Notes: generated by a model not told the origin, from the letters alone. A stretch of DNA of 64,000 nt from Bacilli bacterium (GCA_022647725.1 JALCLG010000001.1:998931-1062930); one strand, 5' to 3'. Positions 45,891-54,216 are shown, counted from the stretch's first letter. Numbers and translations: made by a program.

Positions 45891-46597
45891 GACTGATTAC
45901 CGAGATACCGGGTCAAAGCGGCAATGAAGTCCTTCTTCCGGGAACGGGAAATACGCAGTGATTTTCCGGCGACTTCGACCTCATCCTTCTTTAAGGAGGT
46001 CACCTGGGCCAGATTGACAAGATAGCAGTGGTTGCAGCGGGCAAACAAAGAAGAATGAAGGCTTTTTTCCGCCACTGTCAACGTGCCATAGACGGAATAA
46101 GTCTTGCTTTCCGTATGGTAATAGAGAATATGATCGAGAATTTCAATATAAGTGATCTCGGCCACCGGCAGCACAATCATCTCACTGCCGGAATTGATCT
46201 TGATCCGGTTTTCTTTCTCCATGGCTTCCAGATGCCGGAGAATCCGATCCATCTTCGGCAGGAAAGTATTGTAGGATAACGGCTTGACAATGAAGTCGAA
46301 GGCATCGACTTCATAGCCACGGATGGCATACTGTGCCAAGTCGGTGACAAAGACCAGCACGACTAAAGGATCCCTTTCCCGAAGCTTCTTAGCCGCTTCC
46401 AGCCCGTTCATATTGGGCATATTGATATCTAAGAAGACCAGGCTGAATCCTGGTTTATAACCATTGATGAAGGACAGTCCATCGCCAAAAGAAGTGATAT
46501 CGAAAACCTGAGGATGTTCTTTGGAATATCGCTCCAACAGACCTCTCAGTGTGTCAAAGGCAGACGGATCGTCTTCGACAATGGCGACTTTAATCAT
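45887..46597 (-). CDS. LytTR-family response regulator (AgrA-like)
   Basis: 236 residues. Receiver domain with IVEDDPSAFDTL, acceptor Asp in LVFLDINMPNMNG and Lys in FIVKPLSYNTF, followed by a LytTR DNA-binding domain (about 130-236; YIEILDHILYYHTESKTYSVYG, FARCNHCYLVNLAQVTSL). The partner kinase gene overlaps its stop. Promoter TATAAT at 46619-46624 with a palindrome just beyond the -35 region suggests activation or autoregulation. Confidence 0.9.
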   Translation of the reverse strand: MIKVAIVEDDPSAFDTLRGLLERYSKEHPQVFDITSFGDGLSFINGYKPGFSLVFLDINMPNMNGLEAAKKLRERDPLVVLVFVTDLAQYAIRGYEVDAFDFIVKPLSYNTFLPKMDRILRHLEAMEKENRIKINSGSEMIVLPVAEITYIEILDHILYYHTESKTYSVYGTLTVAEKSLHSSLFARCNHCYLVNLAQVTSLKKDEVEVAGKSLRISRSRKKDFIAALTRYLGNQS

Positions 46598-46618
46598 AAG
46601 GGTTCCCTTTATAGGATT

Positions 46619-46676
46619 ATTATAGCAAAAAAATAGTCAGAGCTAATGGGATTGTCCCATAAAAAACATAAGCTCT
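46619..46676 (-). promoter_or_regulatory. Promoter of the LytTR/GHKL pair with nested inverted repeats
   Basis: Leftward TATAAT (46619-46624) 21 bp before the start. Upstream of the -35 region lies ATGGGA-TTG-TCCCAT (46646-46660), a perfect palindrome, itself flanked by AGAGCT (46639-46644) and AGCTCT (46671-46676). LytTR proteins usually bind direct repeats, so the binder may be another regulator. Confidence 0.45.
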
Positions 46677-46791
46677 TTCTTTTGTCTCAGAAACAGCTGG
46701 GGAAACCTAGGGCGTTTTCCTTGAACCCTCCGCAGGATTGCGTTATCCTTGAAGTAAGGAAAGTAAAGATTCCCTTCCATGAGGAAAAACC

Positions 46792-47049
46792 ATGATCGAT
46801 ATTGCCGCCGTGTCGTCCAAGGGTCAGGTAACCGTTCCGATTGAAGTCAGACGTGCCTTAGGCTTAGCCGAAGGCAGCAAGATTGCCTTTGTCTCGGATG
46901 AGAAAGGCAAGATCTATCTTGTCAACGCCGATCAGCTCAGCGTCAAGGAGCTCTCCAAAGCCAAGACGGAGAAGGCCGACGAATCTTCGGATAAGTCCAA
47001 GCAGGATGCCCTGCCGGATTTCTTATCGGAGAACGGCGTCGGACAGTAG
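46792..47049 (+). CDS. AbrB/SpoVT-type DNA-binding protein
   Basis: 85 residues. The N-terminal 45 residues are a swapped-hairpin AbrB domain (SSKGQVTVPIEVRRALGLAEGSKIAFV), the DNA-binding fold of AbrB, SpoVT and MazE-type antitoxins. A charged tail (KAKTEKADESSDKSKQD) ends in LPDFLSENG. Antitoxins of this type normally have a PIN or MazF toxin downstream; here a terminator follows directly, so it is either a stand-alone regulator or an orphan antitoxin. Start follows ATGAGGAAAAACC. Confidence 0.8.
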   Translation: MIDIAAVSSKGQVTVPIEVRRALGLAEGSKIAFVSDEKGKIYLVNADQLSVKELSKAKTEKADESSDKSKQDALPDFLSENGVGQ

Positions 47050-47078
47050 TCAAAGACGACGGGATAGCCAAGTCAGCG

Positions 47079-47116
47079 AAAGCTTGTCAGCCCAGCGGGC
47101 CGGCAAGCTTTTTTTA
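47079..47116 (+). terminator. Terminator after the AbrB-like gene
   Basis: AAAGCTTG - TCA - GCCC - AGC - GGGC - CGG - CAAGCTTT, then a further run of T. Confidence 0.85.
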
Positions 47117-47140
47117 TTGCCGAAAAGGAAAGCTGTTCGC

Positions 47141-48190
47141 TTATTGCTTTCTGAGATAATGGATGCTGCGAGCTGACCCGATTTTATCGACTTTTCCTTC
47201 TTTTACCATTTTTCCCAGCACGGCTTCGACGGTTGTCGGAGAAACATCAGGGAGGATTTTACAGATATCGGCTTTGGAAATCGGCAGGAGACTGTTTAAG
47301 ACGGTTGCCTCGATGCGGTTTGCCTTGGTTACCTTTTGACTGTTAACCGTAGCAAAACGCTGATCAAGCTCGTGGTAGCAGGAAAAAAGAGTTATCAGGA
47401 AATTCTGAAGATAGAAAGAATAATCGTTCCGATTGTCCTGCCAGCCTTGTGAGGATTGCTTGAGGGCTTGATAATAGTCACCTTTATGGAGGTTGATCTG
47501 CTCTTCAAAGGAAATATACTTACCGGCATCAAAGCCAGTTTGATACAGCAAGAGCAAGGTCAAGAGCCGTGACATTCTTCCGTTGCCATCATCAAAAGGA
47601 TGAATGCAAAGAAAATCGAGGATGACACAAGGAATCAATAACAAGGAGTTGATGGCAGCATCCTTGCTGGCATCAAGGAAGGCTAAAACCAGCTGTTGCA
47701 TGGCTTGAGGTGTATCTTTAGCTGACACGGGAGTAAAACGAGTGGCAATCTCTCCCGAAGGACTGATTTCGACAATGCGATTATCGTTCTCCTTGTAATG
47801 CCCCGCCGTCGTAGGTTTCACGGTCACAAGCATCTCCCGATGGAAAGAAAGAATGTTCTCTTCATTGAATTGAAGAGAAGAATACCCTTGGTGAATCTTA
47901 GCAAGAACGTTCCGATAGCCAAGAATCTCAGCCTCACTGTGATTCAGCGGTGCACTGTTTTGATTGACAATGGCTTGGATTCTCTCATCAGAAGTTACAA
48001 TTCCTTCAATGGCATTACTGGACTTGACGGATTGGACGATTGCCAGCCGCTGAAGCTGAGTGAAGATATCCGGGAAGCGTTGCTTTCTGTATTCGTTCTG
48101 TTCCCTCAAAGAATAGATGGATGTCAGGACGTTGATCAGACTCGCAGGAAGGGTGCCGGTTCGTAAAAATGAATAGTCAAATTTTTTCAT
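47141..48190 (-). CDS. Fic-domain protein with C-terminal winged helix
   Basis: 349 residues. Complete Fic core motif IHPFDDGNGRMSRLL with the catalytic His; an N-terminal inhibitory helix is present as SNAIEG, matching (S/T)xxxE(G/N), so this is a self-inhibited class II Fic protein. Fic enzymes usually transfer AMP from ATP to hydroxyl side chains. The C-terminal 65 residues (ADICKILPDVSPTTVEAVLGKMVKEGKVDKIG) form a winged helix, common in this Fic subgroup and suggestive of DNA binding. Start follows AAGGAG. The promoter carries three copies of ATGCATAT, so autoregulation is likely. No partner gene. Confidence 0.88.
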   Translation of the reverse strand: MKKFDYSFLRTGTLPASLINVLTSIYSLREQNEYRKQRFPDIFTQLQRLAIVQSVKSSNAIEGIVTSDERIQAIVNQNSAPLNHSEAEILGYRNVLAKIHQGYSSLQFNEENILSFHREMLVTVKPTTAGHYKENDNRIVEISPSGEIATRFTPVSAKDTPQAMQQLVLAFLDASKDAAINSLLLIPCVILDFLCIHPFDDGNGRMSRLLTLLLLYQTGFDAGKYISFEEQINLHKGDYYQALKQSSQGWQDNRNDYSFYLQNFLITLFSCYHELDQRFATVNSQKVTKANRIEATVLNSLLPISKADICKILPDVSPTTVEAVLGKMVKEGKVDKIGSARSIHYLRKQ

Positions 48191-48208
48191 AAAGCGGTAG
48201 TCTCCTTA

Positions 48209-48260
48209 ATGCATATATTTTACCATCAAATATGCATATAAGCAATCTATTAATGCATAT
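48209..48260 (-). promoter_or_regulatory. fic promoter with three ATGCATAT operators
   Basis: Leftward TTGCTT (48240-48245), 17 bp, TAAAAT (48217-48222). The octamer ATGCATAT is present at 48209-48216 (after the -10), 48232-48239 (in the spacer) and 48253-48260 (before the -35). The layout mirrors that of the ATPase promoter at 13.4 kb with a different operator. Confidence 0.7.
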
Positions 48261-48348
48261 AGAACCAAAAATAATATGCAGTAAAAGGACAAAAATAATT
48301 TTCCTTGAAACGGACCCGTCTTTTGGATGAATATCACTGACAGGAAAC

Positions 48349-48383
48349 GAAAAGCGGCTGCCTCCAACTTGGAAGAAGCCGCT
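48349..48383 (-). terminator. Terminator of the amidohydrolase gene
   Basis: Leftward AGCGGCT stem (48353-48359 with 48377-48383) with an inner TCCAA/TTGGA pair, followed by TTTTCGTTT. Confidence 0.75.
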
Positions 48384-48399
48384 GTCGATTGCTTTTAAA

Positions 48400-49701
48400 C
48401 TAAATCAAGGTATCCAGCATATCTTCCATCGTCTTGTTGCGTTTCGGTTTCGGTTTATTGATGATGGCGCCTTTGATGATGACCTTGACCGGATCCCGCA
48501 AGGTCTTGAGATCCTCGAGCGGGTTGATGTTCAGGACAATCATATCGGCGCTCTTGCCGGTCTTGATGGTTCCGGTGATGTCATCGATGGCCATGATCTT
48601 GGCATTGGTGATCGTCGCTGCCCGGATGGCGTCGGCATTGCTGGCACCCACATACTTGTGGAAGTAGCAGAGCTCACGCCACATGCCGCTCTGGGCGGCA
48701 AACGGACAGGCACCATCGGTTCCAAGTCCGACCGTCACGTGATTGGCAAGGGCAGCCTTGGAGCATTCGATGATGCCATCGGAGACGATCTTGCAGGACT
48801 GAATCTGGACATCACTGTAATGCGAATACGACTGTGGCAGATTGACGCTCGGGAGAGCCGGAGAAATCGTGGTGATGATGGCGCTCTTGCTGGTTTTGAA
48901 ACGCTGGATGATGTCGTCATCGAAGAATGAGCCATGCTCAATGGTATCGACGCCGGCAATAAGACACATCCTCACACCCTCGCTGCATTCGGTATGGCTG
49001 GCGACTTTCAGGCCGTACTTATGGGCTTCTTCGACTACCCAGTTGACTTCTTCCTGAGCCATCCGGACATCGCCGGGGTGAGTGGCATCCAGGGCATCCA
49101 TGACACCGCTGGTCAGGGTGATCTTGATGAGATCGACATGATGGGCGATATTCTCGTGGATCAGGGCCAGATAATCTTCCTTGGTCTTGCAGGACTTGGC
49201 GATAGTGCCATCCCCATGACCGCCCGGACAGGTGAGAGCCGGTCCGGAGACCAGCATTCTCGGACCTAACAGCTTGCCGGCATTGACCTTATCCCGGACG
49301 TAGACGTCGGCATAACGCATATCGCCGACGCTGCGGAGGGTCGTCACACCGCTTAAAAGAGCGTCCTTGACGCACTGAGCGGCAATCTGACGAAGATAGA
49401 GCAGACCTAAAGGAGAGTTGGCAAAGGCAATCAGTTTCTTCTGGGAATTGCCTTTGGTGGCAACGGCAGCTTTGGGGACGCCATTGCCGAAGAGATGAGT
49501 ATGGAGGTTGATAAGACCCGGCATCAGATAGCAACCATTGAGATTGACAATGGGATAATTCTCCGAGTTATCGATGGTATAGCCGATCCGGCCGATCTTG
49601 CCATCCACGACTTCCACCGAATAGTCACCTAAGATCTTCCCTTTCTCAACATCGACGACGTTGGCGTGAGTGATCAGATAATGTGATTGCTGTTCCATCA
49701 T
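48400..49701 (-). CDS. Amidohydrolase-family metal-dependent hydrolase
   Basis: 433 residues from the ATG at 49701 (GAGGT just before it); a start 30 bp further out is less likely. Amidohydrolase superfamily barrel: metal ligands LINLHTHLFG, then ASHTECSEG and IEHGSF, and GLGTDGACPFA with the catalytic Asp; the C-terminal SADMIVLNINPLEDL returns to the small beta domain. Closest in pattern to imidazolonepropionase- or Xaa-Pro-dipeptidase-like members of the family, so a cyclic amide or dipeptide is a likely substrate, but it cannot be fixed. Divergent from hprK. Confidence 0.8.
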   Translation of the reverse strand: MMEQQSHYLITHANVVDVEKGKILGDYSVEVVDGKIGRIGYTIDNSENYPIVNLNGCYLMPGLINLHTHLFGNGVPKAAVATKGNSQKKLIAFANSPLGLLYLRQIAAQCVKDALLSGVTTLRSVGDMRYADVYVRDKVNAGKLLGPRMLVSGPALTCPGGHGDGTIAKSCKTKEDYLALIHENIAHHVDLIKITLTSGVMDALDATHPGDVRMAQEEVNWVVEEAHKYGLKVASHTECSEGVRMCLIAGVDTIEHGSFFDDDIIQRFKTSKSAIITTISPALPSVNLPQSYSHYSDVQIQSCKIVSDGIIECSKAALANHVTVGLGTDGACPFAAQSGMWRELCYFHKYVGASNADAIRAATITNAKIMAIDDITGTIKTGKSADMIVLNINPLEDLKTLRDPVKVIIKGAIINKPKPKRNKTMEDMLDTLI

Positions 49702-49736
49702 CGTTACCTCGCTTTCCTTTTTCAAAGACAATTAAA

Positions 49737-49742
49737 ATTATA
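49737..49742 (-). promoter_or_regulatory. -10 box of the amidohydrolase gene
   Basis: Leftward TATAAT, 35 bp before the start, in the gap shared with hprK. Confidence 0.45.
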
Positions 49743-49773
49743 GGGCGTTGGTATCATTTTATAAAGTGTTTGC

Positions 49774-49802
49774 TTTCACCGTAACGGTTTTCCTTATATA
49801 AT
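49774..49802 (+). promoter_or_regulatory. Promoter of the hprK operon
   Basis: TTTCAC (49774-49779), 17 bp, TATAAT (49797-49802). The perfect palindrome ACCGT-A-ACGGT (49778-49788) starts at the -35 and enters the spacer and could be an operator. Confidence 0.55.
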
Positions 49803-49827
49803 AGTAAGACATAAGGTGGTGCTCAAC

Positions 49828-50961
49828 ATGTTTACAAGTCTGGATTTAGCCAATCACTTCGGTTTCAAGGCAATCTGTGGCGATATGACCGCCCTCAAAC
49901 GGGAGATCAAGGTTCTGGAGCTCGACCGCCCTGGCGTCGAGCTGCTGGGTCTTTTCTCGTTCCACCAGAAGGACCGCATCATGCTGATCGGCAACAAGGA
50001 GATGGCTCTCATCAATGATTCCGATCCGGAATTCATTTATAAAAACTGCCTGAAGATCGCCAATCCTGAGTGTCCGGCCATCATCATCACCCACAACACG
50101 CCGGCTCCCGAGCCGCTGTTACGGGCCTGCAAAGAGACCAACTGTCCGCTGTTCTCCTCCAATGCCGACACCTCGGATCTGGAATCCTCGATGTATATTT
50201 ATCTTTCCGAAGCCCTGGCGAAGAAGACGTCCCTCCATGCCTGCTTACTGGAAATCTATGGCACGGGCGTCCTGCTTTTAGGCGAGTCGGGCATCGGCAA
50301 ATCCGAGATTTCTCTGGAACTGATCAAGAAGGGACACCGGCTGATTGCCGATGACCGCGTCAATGTCGCTTCCGTGCGTGGCAAGCTGATCGGCACCTGC
50401 CCGGAATCGATCCGGGGCATGATGGAAGTCCGCGGTATCGGCATCATCGATGTCGCCCGGATGTTCGGCATCAACGCCTTAGCGGATCGGACCCATATCA
50501 AATTGGTCATCTCCTTGGTACCGTTCAACAAGGATGAACCAATGGAACGTGTCGGCATGAAGACCGACCGCTATGAGATTTTGGATGAGACCATTCCGCT
50601 GATTCAGCTGCCGGTGAGAGCGGCCCGCAGTATGGCCGAGATCATCGAAGCCGCCGTCACCAACTATAAGCTCAAGGATTACGGCTACGACACCGGCTAT
50701 GAATTCCAGCGCCGGCTGACCGAAATCCAGGAGCGGCGGATGATGGAGCGCCGGGAAGAGGAGATGCTGGTCAATAACGGCAAGCATATCGTCTCCATGA
50801 ATCCGGAACCGGATGTTCCGCTGCAGCCGGATGACAACAGCCACGTTCTGACCAAGCCTTTGGTTTCGACGGTCAAGGTCGTGGAGAAGGCACCGCAGGA
50901 AGAAGGTTCCTCGGTCGTCCGTCCGGTCGATCCGAAAGAAAAGGCTGTCACTAAGAAATGA
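49828..50961 (+). CDS. hprK: HPr kinase/phosphorylase with C-terminal extension
   Basis: 377 residues from the ATG at 49828 (AAGGTGG seven bases before it). Phosphorylates and dephosphorylates Ser46 of HPr, the master switch of carbon catabolite repression in Bacillota. Walker A GESGIGKS (152-159), the following ELIKKGHRLIADDRV and the HprK signature MEVRGIGIIDV are intact. The usual family length is about 310; this protein adds about 60 residues of charged, Pro/Val-rich sequence (PEPDVPLQPDDN..VVEKAPQEE). First gene of an operon; lgt overlaps its stop as ATGA. Confidence 0.95.
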   Translation: MFTSLDLANHFGFKAICGDMTALKREIKVLELDRPGVELLGLFSFHQKDRIMLIGNKEMALINDSDPEFIYKNCLKIANPECPAIIITHNTPAPEPLLRACKETNCPLFSSNADTSDLESSMYIYLSEALAKKTSLHACLLEIYGTGVLLLGESGIGKSEISLELIKKGHRLIADDRVNVASVRGKLIGTCPESIRGMMEVRGIGIIDVARMFGINALADRTHIKLVISLVPFNKDEPMERVGMKTDRYEILDETIPLIQLPVRAARSMAEIIEAAVTNYKLKDYGYDTGYEFQRRLTEIQERRMMERREEEMLVNNGKHIVSMNPEPDVPLQPDDNSHVLTKPLVSTVKVVEKAPQEEGSSVVRPVDPKEKAVTKK

Positions 50962-51977
50962 ATCCCATTGCTTTCGCGTATCCGATCGGTATTCCGACGG
51001 ATAGACCGGTTCTCCATTTTTATGGACTGATCATTGTCTGTGGTGCCTGTCTTGCCCTCTTTTTATCCAACTACCGCGCTCATAAGGACGGCTATGACTG
51101 GCATTTCTTCGATTCCATCTTTCTGGTGGCCTTTCCGGCCGGCATCGTCGGCGCCCGGATCTGGTATGTGATTGCTACCTGGCCCGAATGTGCTCCTTCG
51201 GCCAGCGAATGGTATCGGCCGCTAGCGGTCTGGGAAGGTGGCTTAGCCATCCAGGGCGGCGCCATCGGCGGCATCCTGATCGGTCTGCTTTATGCTCATT
51301 ACCGGCGGAAGGGGACTCCGGTCCTGGCTATTGCCGATTATGCGGTTCCGACCATCCTGATCGCTCAGGCCATCGGCCGCTGGGGCAATTTCTTCAACCA
51401 GGAAGTGTTCGGCCACTGCGTCTTGCCGTCGGCCTGGGATTTCCTGCCGTCGTTCATCGTCAGCAACATGCAGAACGGAGATTCCGCGATGGTATCGGGG
51501 ATTTCCTTAGCCTCCGGTTCGATTGCAGCCCCGTTATTCTTAGTGGAAGGCTCCATCAACCTGATGTTCTATCTCATCATTGCCCACGTCCTTCCTTCCG
51601 TCTTAGGAAAGCATTATCGGCTTGGGGATACCTCTTTCAGCTATTTCATTGCCTACGGCATCACCCGGTTGGTGCTGGAACCGGTCCGGAATCCGGCCTT
51701 CATCATGGGTGTCACTTCCCAGAGCGATCTCTCCAAGAGCAATGCCAAGTCCTTCATCATGGCTATCGTCTTCATTGTCTTCGGTGTCCTGGCCGTGGTT
51801 TCAAACCATGTGATTCAGGCCCTTCTGGAAAAGAAGAAGAAAGCAACGCCTGCCTTAGCCACTTCCGTGGCAGCGCCGGTCGTTGCTAAGAAAGAAGAGA
51901 CGGTGGATCTTGCCAAGCTCCGGGCCAAGGAAGAGGCCCTGAAGAATTCCGACACGACGGACGATAAGAAGTCCTGA
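50958..51977 (+). CDS. lgt: Prolipoprotein diacylglyceryl transferase with charged tail
   Basis: 339 residues. Membrane enzyme that attaches diacylglycerol to the lipobox cysteine, the first step for the lipoproteins in this window. Lgt signature AIGRWGNFFNQEVFG and the N-terminal FYGLIIVCGACLAL are present, with seven membrane segments. The family usually ends soon after the last segment; here about 55 Lys/Ala/Glu-rich residues follow (KKKKATPALATSV..KLRAKEEALKN). Overlaps hprK by 4 bp and precedes trxB by 13 bp. Confidence 0.95.
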   Translation: MNPIAFAYPIGIPTDRPVLHFYGLIIVCGACLALFLSNYRAHKDGYDWHFFDSIFLVAFPAGIVGARIWYVIATWPECAPSASEWYRPLAVWEGGLAIQGGAIGGILIGLLYAHYRRKGTPVLAIADYAVPTILIAQAIGRWGNFFNQEVFGHCVLPSAWDFLPSFIVSNMQNGDSAMVSGISLASGSIAAPLFLVEGSINLMFYLIIAHVLPSVLGKHYRLGDTSFSYFIAYGITRLVLEPVRNPAFIMGVTSQSDLSKSNAKSFIMAIVFIVFGVLAVVSNHVIQALLEKKKKATPALATSVAAPVVAKKEETVDLAKLRAKEEALKNSDTTDDKKS

Positions 51978-51990
51978 AAAGGAGAAAACT

Positions 51991-52914
51991 ATGGTCAATC
52001 CCAAAGAAGTGGCCGTCATCGGCTTAGGACCCAGTGGGGTTTCGGCTGCGATTTATCTGAAGCGCTATGGCATGATCCCTTTCTGCTTTGAGAAGGAGAT
52101 TGTCGGCGGCAAGATCAACAAGACCCAGCGCATCGAGAACTATGCCGGCGTCAAACCGGTCTCCGGTCCGGATCTGGGAATGCTCTTAGAAGATCAGCTG
52201 GGCGGTTTCGGCATTTCCCCCATCTACGAGGAAGTCAGCTCCTTAATCAAGAACGAGGATGGCACCTATACCCTGACCTATGGTGAGCAGACCCACACCT
52301 TTGCTTATGTCATCTTAGCCAACGGCTTAGGCGAGAAGCCCTTCCCCATCGAAGGCGCCTCGCTTTTCCATAACCGCGGCATCAGCCGCTGCGCCATCTG
52401 CGACGGCGCTTTCTATCAGGGCAAACCGGTAGCCGTCATCGGGGCGGGAAATGCCGCCTTTGAGGAAGGGACGTATCTGGCCGGCATCTGCTCGCATGTC
52501 ACCTTGATTGCCAGAAGGACGGCTTTCCGTGCCGATGAATTAGCCGTGGAACGCTTCAAGGCTTTAGGCAATACGACCATTCTGGCTCCGTATGATGTCG
52601 TCAAGGCATGCGGCAAGGACAGTCTGGAATCCGTAACGGTCCGCAACAAGGACGATAGCAGTGAGAAGACGATTCCGGTCTCGGCCTTGTTCCTTTATGT
52701 CGGGGAAGTCCCGACCACCGGCTTCATCCGGATTCCGGATCTTGCCATGGTCAATGGCTATATCGTTACCGACAGTCGGCTGGAGACCAATCAGAAACAC
52801 CTTTATGCCGCCGGCGATGCCCGCAATACCCCTTTGCGGCAGGTGGCTACCGCCACCAGCGACGGGGCATTGGCAGCCACCAGCGTCCATGACGATTACG
52901 AAAAGACCCTTTAG
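51991..52914 (+). CDS. trxB: Thioredoxin reductase
   Basis: 307 residues. FAD motif VIGLGPSGVSAAIYLKR, redox centre CAICDG (Cys134 and Cys137), NADPH-binding VIGAGNAAFEEGTYL and the C-terminal FAD motif YAAGDARNTPLRQV. Typical low-Mr thioredoxin reductase length. The usual ATCDG is AICDG here. It supplies electrons for thioredoxin, which in turn would serve the MsrC-type reductase at 2.8 kb. Start follows AAAAGGAGAAAAACT-like spacing; third gene of the hprK operon. Confidence 0.9.
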   Translation: MVNPKEVAVIGLGPSGVSAAIYLKRYGMIPFCFEKEIVGGKINKTQRIENYAGVKPVSGPDLGMLLEDQLGGFGISPIYEEVSSLIKNEDGTYTLTYGEQTHTFAYVILANGLGEKPFPIEGASLFHNRGISRCAICDGAFYQGKPVAVIGAGNAAFEEGTYLAGICSHVTLIARRTAFRADELAVERFKALGNTTILAPYDVVKACGKDSLESVTVRNKDDSSEKTIPVSALFLYVGEVPTTGFIRIPDLAMVNGYIVTDSRLETNQKHLYAAGDARNTPLRQVATATSDGALAATSVHDDYEKTL

Positions 52915-52923
52915 GAGGTAAGG

Positions 52924-53889
52924 ATGGCAGAGGAAGAGCTTCCGTTTGCCAAGACGGTCAAGAACGAGATCGCCTTGCAGGCCTATCAACCCGAGCAGAT
53001 GAAGTATCTCCTGAGCGGCTTTGTCCGTAACGGAGGCGCTTTTTCCTTGGGAGAGGAACCTTCCCTTTTAGTCCATACCGAGATTGCCTGCGTCGCCAAG
53101 CTGATTTACAGTTCCTTCAAGGAGGTCTACGGACTGAAGCCGGAGATTTCCTATGAGCACAACACCCACTTCGGGAGAAGCCTCGTGTATGTGATTCAGG
53201 TCAAGAAGGATAAGCGCCTTTATCCGATGATGGAGGATCTGGAGATCGTCACTAACGGCGGCTTCACCCGACTGCCCCTCAAAGAGGGACTGAAACGGAA
53301 GAATCTTCGTTATCTGGTGATCGGATCCTTCTTAGCCAACGGCTCGGTCAACAATCCGGCCAATCCCAAGACGTCCTATTTCCTGGAGATGGCTTTTACC
53401 GATAAGGCGGATGCCTTGGCGGTAAGACGGAAGCTGGATTCCTTTAAGGAAGAGAAGACGATGAGCTTCAAGTACATCAAGCGCCGGGAGAAGCATGTGA
53501 TCTATCTGAAGAAGTCGGATCAGATTTCCGTCTTCCTTTCTTATATCGGTGCCACCGAAGCGATGCTAAGTTATGAGAATGCCCGCGTCGACAAGGACGA
53601 GACCAATACCAACAACCGCATCAATATCTGTGATGCCGCCAACTATTCCAAGACTTTGGCCACCGCCAAACGGGATATCGAGGATATTCAGAGACTGCTG
53701 GAAGTCCGACCCATCGGTCTTTTCGATGACAAGACCCAGGCCGTCATTCAGGCCAGGCTTTCCAGCAAGGATTCCAACTACCGCGAACTGGCGGAGCTGA
53801 TCACCAGTAATGCCGGGATTCCCATCACCAAGAGCGGCGTGGTCCACATTCTGGCGTCCTTACGGAGCCAGGCTGAGAAACTGAAGTGA
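52924..53889 (+). CDS. whiA: WhiA, DNA-binding sporulation/division regulator homologue
   Basis: 321 residues. N-terminal LAGLIDADG-like domain (FVRNGGAF, SFLANGSVNNPANPKTSYFLE) without endonuclease residues and a C-terminal helix-turn-helix (YRELAELITSNAGIPITKSGVVHILASLR). WhiA is conserved even in non-sporulating Bacillota where it affects cell division and chromosome segregation. Follows trxB by 9 bp with AGGAGG. In many relatives rapZ and yvcK sit between trxB and whiA; they are absent here. Confidence 0.95.
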   Translation: MAEEELPFAKTVKNEIALQAYQPEQMKYLLSGFVRNGGAFSLGEEPSLLVHTEIACVAKLIYSSFKEVYGLKPEISYEHNTHFGRSLVYVIQVKKDKRLYPMMEDLEIVTNGGFTRLPLKEGLKRKNLRYLVIGSFLANGSVNNPANPKTSYFLEMAFTDKADALAVRRKLDSFKEEKTMSFKYIKRREKHVIYLKKSDQISVFLSYIGATEAMLSYENARVDKDETNTNNRINICDAANYSKTLATAKRDIEDIQRLLEVRPIGLFDDKTQAVIQARLSSKDSNYRELAELITSNAGIPITKSGVVHILASLRSQAEKLK

Positions 53890-54182
53890 CAGTCCTGCCG
53901 GGAGGTCGGTGTGGATTCCTTAGTCTTTATCGGGTTTTTGCTTGATTTGCACCAAACACGCAAAGGAAACGCATCGCAAAAAGACGAAAAAGGAGAAGAA
54001 AAAGTAAAATAGTGACGGAAAATGACTATTTATTTTTGTTTCAGCGTTTTTGAATTTGCGTACTGCGCAAGCAAAGATGCGAAAAGCGGACACAAAAGCT
54101 TATAAAGTGAGCAAAATATAACGTGAAACCCCTTTAATTTATGAAAAGTATTCAAAAGCCTTTAATTTTGACAAATATTGTG
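53890..54182. other. AT-rich gene-free region upstream of gapA
   Basis: About 290 bp. No gene or clear whiA terminator was seen. It contains a direct repeat CCTTTAATTT at 54131-54140 and 54159-54168 just before the gapA -10, and TTGCG-TACT-GCGCAA near 54056-54070. Confidence 0.4.
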
Positions 54183-54188
54183 TATAAT
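54183..54188 (+). promoter_or_regulatory. -10 box of the gapA operon
   Basis: TATAAT, 28 bp before gapA; a TTTAAT 16 bp upstream may be the -35. The TTGACA at 54168-54173 is too close to serve. Confidence 0.5.
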
Positions 54189-54216
54189 TAAATCGTAACC
54201 AGGAGGACATTATTAA

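Noticed and set aside
54053-54062. AATTTGCGTA upstream of gapA as another ATPase-operator half-site
   Set aside because: Only a half-site, not palindromic in the same way, and far from the gapA -10; probably coincidence.
54168-54173. TTGACA as the gapA -35
   Set aside because: Only 9 bp from the TATAAT and no other -10 at the right distance.
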